The position numbers were made by a program, and so were the translations under genes. A model generated the notes under the pieces. That model saw only the letters and a program-made list of their open reading frames with translations. It made no database searches and had not been told where the DNA came from. Below, piece after piece: positions 16,048 to 19,357 of a stretch of DNA of 19,357 nucleotides. The stretch is from Promethearchaeota archaeon (GTDB lineage: Archaea; Asgardarchaeota; Lokiarchaeia; Sigyniarchaeales; Promethearchaeaceae). Position 1 is the first letter of the stretch. Every line of letters begins with the position of its first letter. The stretch lies in the NCBI GenBank assembly GCA_014729055.1, contig WJKO01000272.1, positions 1 through 19,357 of the forward strand, in the 5' to 3' direction.

Positions 16048-16087
16048 GCATAAATTATTGCATGAATTACTTGCATGAATAATTTAT
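16048..16087. repeat. Three iteron-like repeats upstream of the transporter
   Basis: GCATAAATTATT (16048-16059), GCATGAATTACTT (16060-16072) and GCATGAATAATTT (16073-16085) are head-to-tail copies of a 12-13-bp unit. Together they also form an inverted repeat, ATAAATTATT at 16050-16059 against AATAATTTAT at 16078-16087. They lie about 100 bp before the transporter ATG, in the 275-bp divergent gap 15912-16186. A regulator-binding site is plausible. Confidence 0.5.
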
Positions 16088-16186
16088 ATCATAAGTTTTT
16101 TTTAGAATATTTACAAGTGAAAAGTAGTCTGTCATCTATTGTAGTATTTCTGGTAAAGAAAAAAAAATATATGAGATGAGATTCCT

Positions 16187-17674
16187 ATGAGCGACGATCA
16201 GAAGGTGGAGAGAGAACCTATTGAGGAACACGTTTCGATGAGGGCTAAGTTAGCATACGGAATTGCTAATACAGGTCACCAATTCCTTGGTGGTACTGTA
16301 TTTGGAGCAATTGACATATTTTATTTGAAATTGTTCGGAATAGACCCTTCAACAGTCGCTTGGTCTTGGATATTATTCATCGCATGGAATATGATTAATG
16401 ATCCGCTAATCGGCATAATTGAAGAGAGAACAAAAAGCGATCTCGGCCGTCGAATTCCCTATCTTCGATATGGGGCGCCATTCTATGTCATTTCATTTAT
16501 ACTGGTATGGTTTCCAATTGCAAATACAGAGATCGGACTTATGTGGAATCATTTGCTGATGTTGTTTATTTTTGACACGATTTATTCGATGGTTGGGTTG
16601 GTTACGTATGCAATGCCAGCGGAGATGGCTATAACAGCTAGGGAAAGAAATAGTATTGTTATTTGGACGACTATTATTGGAGTAATAGGTATTGCGGGCT
16701 CTATTCTCATACCAACTATCTATTTAGGTGATGTACCCGATACTCGCGGATTCCGAATTATTAGTATCATCTTAGGAATAGTATCTGGAATAGCAATTTA
16801 TCTTAGCAGCTTCTTTATTAAAGAGAATAAATATACTCAAATAGAAGAACCTCTGGGATTTATGGAGAGTATAAAAGAAACATTCAAAAATAAGGCATTC
16901 TTGATTGTGGAAATAGTGATATTTGCGACGGTTCTTATGCAAAATATACTTCAAGGATTTTTTGTCTTCATCTTCGACTATATAATTGATATAGATCCTT
17001 CAGAGTTTGCCACATACATAGTAATAGCCGTGTTACTCGTAATTGTAGTCCTTATTGTTTATTTAATTAATAAGAAAATTGAATCTGTTGGAATTAAAAA
17101 AATTGTCATACTTGGATCATTGATTTCTGCATTTGGATTTGGACTTTTGATGATTTTTGGTTTTTCCTATGGTGTAAATGCAGCGAATAAGATGCCAGTT
17201 TCCTTTGGATTTATTCCATTGTTGTTTATTGTAGGGGGACTTATCGTTTATTTGATGACAAATCAACCGTTAATGGGAGATTGTATTGACAAAGATGAAA
17301 TACTTACGGGAAAAAGACGAGAAACAACATATTCTGGAGTTAATGCACTTATCACAAAACCAGCAGTTTCATTAGCACATTACGTATTTCTAAATATTAT
17401 AAAACTCTATGGATACGATAAAAACGTTGAAAACCCTTTAGCGCAACCGGAATCAGTAGCCACGGGGGTTCTTATCGCATTCTCAATCGTCCCAATGATA
17501 TGCCTAATTATTGCGGCAATAGTTCTTTCATTTTATCCGTTAGATGGTCCCGAATGGCAAGCTGAGAAACATAGAATTCATCGAATTCATATTGAGAAAG
17601 AGAAAAAATATATCGAGTATCTGAAAAAGCAAGAAGAGCTCGAAGAAAATCGAAAACGCTTATTTTTCATATAA
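16187..17674 (+). CDS. GPH-type (MFS_2) cation symporter
   Basis: The 495-residue protein has about 12 membrane helices and the signature of the glycoside-pentoside-hexuronide family. The loop after helix 2 reads NDPLIGIIEERTKSDLGRR (71-89), with the Asn-Asp pair and the RTKSxxGRR cytoplasmic motif, as in MelB. The ESIKETFKNKAFL loop in the middle is the equivalent of the family's central loop. A substrate such as a sugar, uronate or lipid-like molecule, co-transported with Na+ or H+, is expected but not specified. The C-terminus is a charged helix (about 455-492, EKEKKYIEYLKKQEELEENR) that may coil on the membrane face. The last residues, KRLFFI, lie in a 19-bp tandem repeat. A second Met at 16238 is an alternative start. 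Confidence 0.87.
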   Translation: MSDDQKVEREPIEEHVSMRAKLAYGIANTGHQFLGGTVFGAIDIFYLKLFGIDPSTVAWSWILFIAWNMINDPLIGIIEERTKSDLGRRIPYLRYGAPFYVISFILVWFPIANTEIGLMWNHLLMLFIFDTIYSMVGLVTYAMPAEMAITARERNSIVIWTTIIGVIGIAGSILIPTIYLGDVPDTRGFRIISIILGIVSGIAIYLSSFFIKENKYTQIEEPLGFMESIKETFKNKAFLIVEIVIFATVLMQNILQGFFVFIFDYIIDIDPSEFATYIVIAVLLVIVVLIVYLINKKIESVGIKKIVILGSLISAFGFGLLMIFGFSYGVNAANKMPVSFGFIPLLFIVGGLIVYLMTNQPLMGDCIDKDEILTGKRRETTYSGVNALITKPAVSLAHYVFLNIIKLYGYDKNVENPLAQPESVATGVLIAFSIVPMICLIIAAIVLSFYPLDGPEWQAEKHRIHRIHIEKEKKYIEYLKKQEELEENRKRLFFI

Positions 17675-17724
17675 ACGCTTATTTTTCATATAAACGCTTA
17701 TTTTTCATATAAACGCTTATTTTC
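17654..17724. repeat. 19-bp tandem repeat over convergent gene ends
   Basis: AAACGCTTATTTTTCATAT is repeated exactly at 17654-17672, 17673-17691 and 17692-17710, with a degraded fourth copy at 17711-17724. Copy 1 encodes the end of the transporter, with TAA at its boundary (17672-17674). Copies 2-4 encode the last 12 or so residues of the convergent TPR-TIR protein, whose TAA is at 17679-17681. The T5 run in each copy may help end plus-strand transcripts. Confidence 0.92.
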
Positions 17725-18965
17725 ACAGATATCTCTTTCGCTAGATCTTGAATATCAGCATGATCATACTCGATATGATATGCACCTTTATATGTCTTCT
17801 GTAATATAAGCGGCACATCTTCTATCTTCTCGTATATAACTAATATTTCTTTATTGCTTGACATCGCTGCACGCCATTCTGCTGTTTTCATGGTATGACT
17901 CTTAGTATTTGATGAAAAAAACACCACAATAAAATCAAAACATTTCAGAATTCTATCAAAATATAATGATCTATGTTCGTTTAGATCCTCTCTAATATAA
18001 TAATAGTAAATTTTTCTGAATTTTCCATATTGATGAAGCAAATCTTTAACCTCATTAATCTTAAAATCATAAACATCCATCGCAGCATATGATATATATA
18101 TTGACGGAACACGGGCTTGGTATCTTTCTTTAATCATTTTGAGATTATCTGTCGCTTGTTGATTGTTAGGATCAAGTTTTAAGACAATCGAGTAGTGTTT
18201 TTTGGCAAGATTTAGATTTCCTAAAATAAAGTGCATATTAGCCATACCCAAGACGGATCTGAAGTATTTTGGATCTAATTTCGCTGCGTGAGTATAGTTA
18301 AGGAGCGCTTCAGTGTAATTACGAAGATGTTCATGTTGCAACCCCCTCATGTGCCAAGCTTCTACGTTTTTTGGGTCTGAGATAATTATCTGGTCATAAG
18401 CATTCAATGCCTTTGCATATTCTTTTTGCTGATAATGTCTCATCCCTTCTTTTTCCTTTTTGATGACGTTTACTTTCGTCTTCGATAAGTCAGATAAGTT
18501 TTCTTTAAAGTCGTCCCTTGAACCATCAAGTTCAACGGCTTTTCTAAGATTGTCCCTTGCTCTTGGAATATTTCCTAATTTCTCGAATGTTAAACCCAGA
18601 CTATTATATCCAATCGTAAAATCCTTCTCTAATTCTACGCATTTCTGGAAAAACTCTAATGCTTGATTATATCGTCGAAGCCGATACATCATGTTTCCCG
18701 CTCCGTATTGCGAATACGTGTAATTCGGGTCTTTTGAAATATTTTTCGTATAAAAAAAGAACGCGTCATCGTATTTCCGCAATCTTTCCAAACAGACGCC
18801 TGTCATATGTAAAGCATCAATAAACTCGGGATCCAACTCCAATGCTTTAATAAACTCTTGCAAGGCATCTTCATATTCCTCATCGTCGTATAATTTATCC
18901 CCTCTGCGATAAAAATACCATTTATCCTTTTTCTCCTCTGTTGAATCTTTTTCAATACTTGACAT
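17679..18965 (-). CDS. TPR protein with C-terminal TIR-like domain
   Basis: The 428-residue protein starts at ATG 18965. Seven TPR-like helix pairs cover about 16-268, for example YEDALQEFIKALELDP, YNQALEFFQKCVELEK and YAKALNAYDQIIISDP, with a non-TPR break near 152-166. Residues 287-415 look like a TIR domain: strand SIYISYAAMD, IREDLNEH, DFIVVFFSSNT with a following helix KTAEWRAAM, then EILVIYE. Glu363 of AEW lies where NAD-cleaving TIR domains carry their catalytic Glu. TPRs probably bind a partner or ligand. TIR proteins serve in defence or as adaptors, so the role here is inferred. No membrane helix. The C-terminus SVYMKNKRLYEK is encoded by the tandem repeat. AGGTG 11 nt upstream is a weak ribosome site. 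Confidence 0.8.
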   Translation of the reverse strand: MSSIEKDSTEEKKDKWYFYRRGDKLYDDEEYEDALQEFIKALELDPEFIDALHMTGVCLERLRKYDDAFFFYTKNISKDPNYTYSQYGAGNMMYRLRRYNQALEFFQKCVELEKDFTIGYNSLGLTFEKLGNIPRARDNLRKAVELDGSRDDFKENLSDLSKTKVNVIKKEKEGMRHYQQKEYAKALNAYDQIIISDPKNVEAWHMRGLQHEHLRNYTEALLNYTHAAKLDPKYFRSVLGMANMHFILGNLNLAKKHYSIVLKLDPNNQQATDNLKMIKERYQARVPSIYISYAAMDVYDFKINEVKDLLHQYGKFRKIYYYYIREDLNEHRSLYFDRILKCFDFIVVFFSSNTKSHTMKTAEWRAAMSSNKEILVIYEKIEDVPLILQKTYKGAYHIEYDHADIQDLAKEISVKISVYMKNKRLYEK

Positions 18966-19007
18966 GAGGTATATACACCTGTAATCTATAGTTAGCGGCT
19001 ATTTATT

Positions 19008-19337
19008 TTATAATGTAAAAATAAATCGGTTTTCAATTCCTAGTAGGTTGAACGTAACGCTGGTTATAATTGAACTTAAGATTATACCCATAAGAAACGC
19101 GATTGCATATAATATGAATACATTTAATTCCGAAAATTTCTCTTTTTCATAAAACTTAAAGTACATTATAGCAAATGGAATAATGAAGAACAATAACATC
19201 AACATAACTATACCCACAAATACGGACACTATATGGAAATACCAACTAAAAGAAACCAAAATATTGCTTAACTCAATCCCAATTGATATGAGAATGAGGT
19301 CTTTTATTGATTTCTGTGAGGGAGAGACATTCTTCAT
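19008..19337 (-). CDS. Small membrane protein, unrecognised; start may lie beyond the right edge
   Basis: The visible 109 residues from ATG 19337 have three hydrophobic stretches at about 13-32, 35-58 and 74-98, separated by a charged loop (KFYEKEKFSEL). No motif points to a function. The frame stays open to the window edge for six codons above the ATG, so an upstream start is possible. It ends 42 bp before the TPR-TIR gene start, in the same direction, so the two could be co-transcribed. Confidence 0.6.
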   Translation of the reverse strand: MKNVSPSQKSIKDLILISIGIELSNILVSFSWYFHIVSVFVGIVMLMLLFFIIPFAIMYFKFYEKEKFSELNVFILYAIAFLMGIILSSIITSVTFNLLGIENRFIFTL

Positions 19338-19357
19338 TTTCTTGGTAATAAATACGA

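Noticed and set aside
16166..16173. AAATATATG as TATA box of the transporter
   Set aside because: Centred 18 nt before ATG 16187, so transcription would begin inside the gene unless the Met at 16238 is used.
18967..18980. AGGTATATACACCT palindrome as promoter or operator of the TPR-TIR gene
   Set aside because: Its TATA-like core is only a few bases from the ATG, too close for a promoter; AGGT is better read as the ribosome site. Kept only as a side remark.
1..19357. tRNA, rRNA, C/D-box RNA, CRISPR array or insertion sequence
   Set aside because: By eye no cloverleaf, conserved RNA box, spacer-repeat array, transposase or terminal inverted repeats were found.

Overview
The window looks like part of an archaeal chromosome, most likely an Asgard archaeon of the Lokiarchaeia/Promethearchaeota type. 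This rests on four things: low-GC DNA with archaeal TATA boxes and weak Shine-Dalgarno sites, two stand-alone Roadblock/LC7 proteins, a P-loop GTPase, and an HdrA-MvhD fusion typical of anaerobic hydrogen or formate metabolism. Eukaryote-like modules (caspase-like peptidase, TPR-TIR protein, cysteine-rich zinc array) fit the same picture. The lineage is inferred from gene content. No rRNA, tRNA, CRISPR array, insertion sequence or phage gene is visible, and no stretch over 300 bases lacks a gene.

Layout. Bases 1-2255 (minus) hold the first 751 codons of a secreted or membrane-anchored caspase-like peptidase that runs off the left edge. It has an extra beta-sandwich domain between its catalytic His and Cys and a calcium-binding thrombospondin type 3 tail. 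From 8425 down to 2458 (minus) three co-directional genes follow one another: a 1091-residue helical-repeat/zinc-array protein, an amidohydrolase, and a UroD-fold protein. Two Roadblock/LC7 genes (plus, 8650-9418) face away from this group and converge on hdrA-mvhD (minus, 9446-11755).

From 15911 to 11963 (minus) lie a small membrane protein, an alpha/beta hydrolase, and a tightly packed trio: a GTPase, a seven-helix membrane protein and a calcineurin-like phosphoesterase. A GPH/MFS_2-type transporter (plus, 16187-17674) converges on a TPR-TIR protein (minus, 17679-18965). A small membrane protein lies at the right edge.

How the parts may work together. The Roadblock proteins and the GTPase fit the general pairing of MglB-like regulators with small GTPases. 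The GTPase-7TM-phosphoesterase trio could be a membrane signalling unit. HdrA-MvhD would pass electrons from a hydrogenase or formate dehydrogenase encoded elsewhere. Short tandem duplications occur at gene ends: a 19-bp unit repeated over the stop codons of the convergent transporter and TPR-TIR genes, and a 15-bp duplication over the hydrolase start codon. The most novel-looking items are the domain insertion in the caspase fold, the seven-module zinc array, the GTPase-7TM-phosphoesterase cluster and the repeat-shaped gene boundaries.
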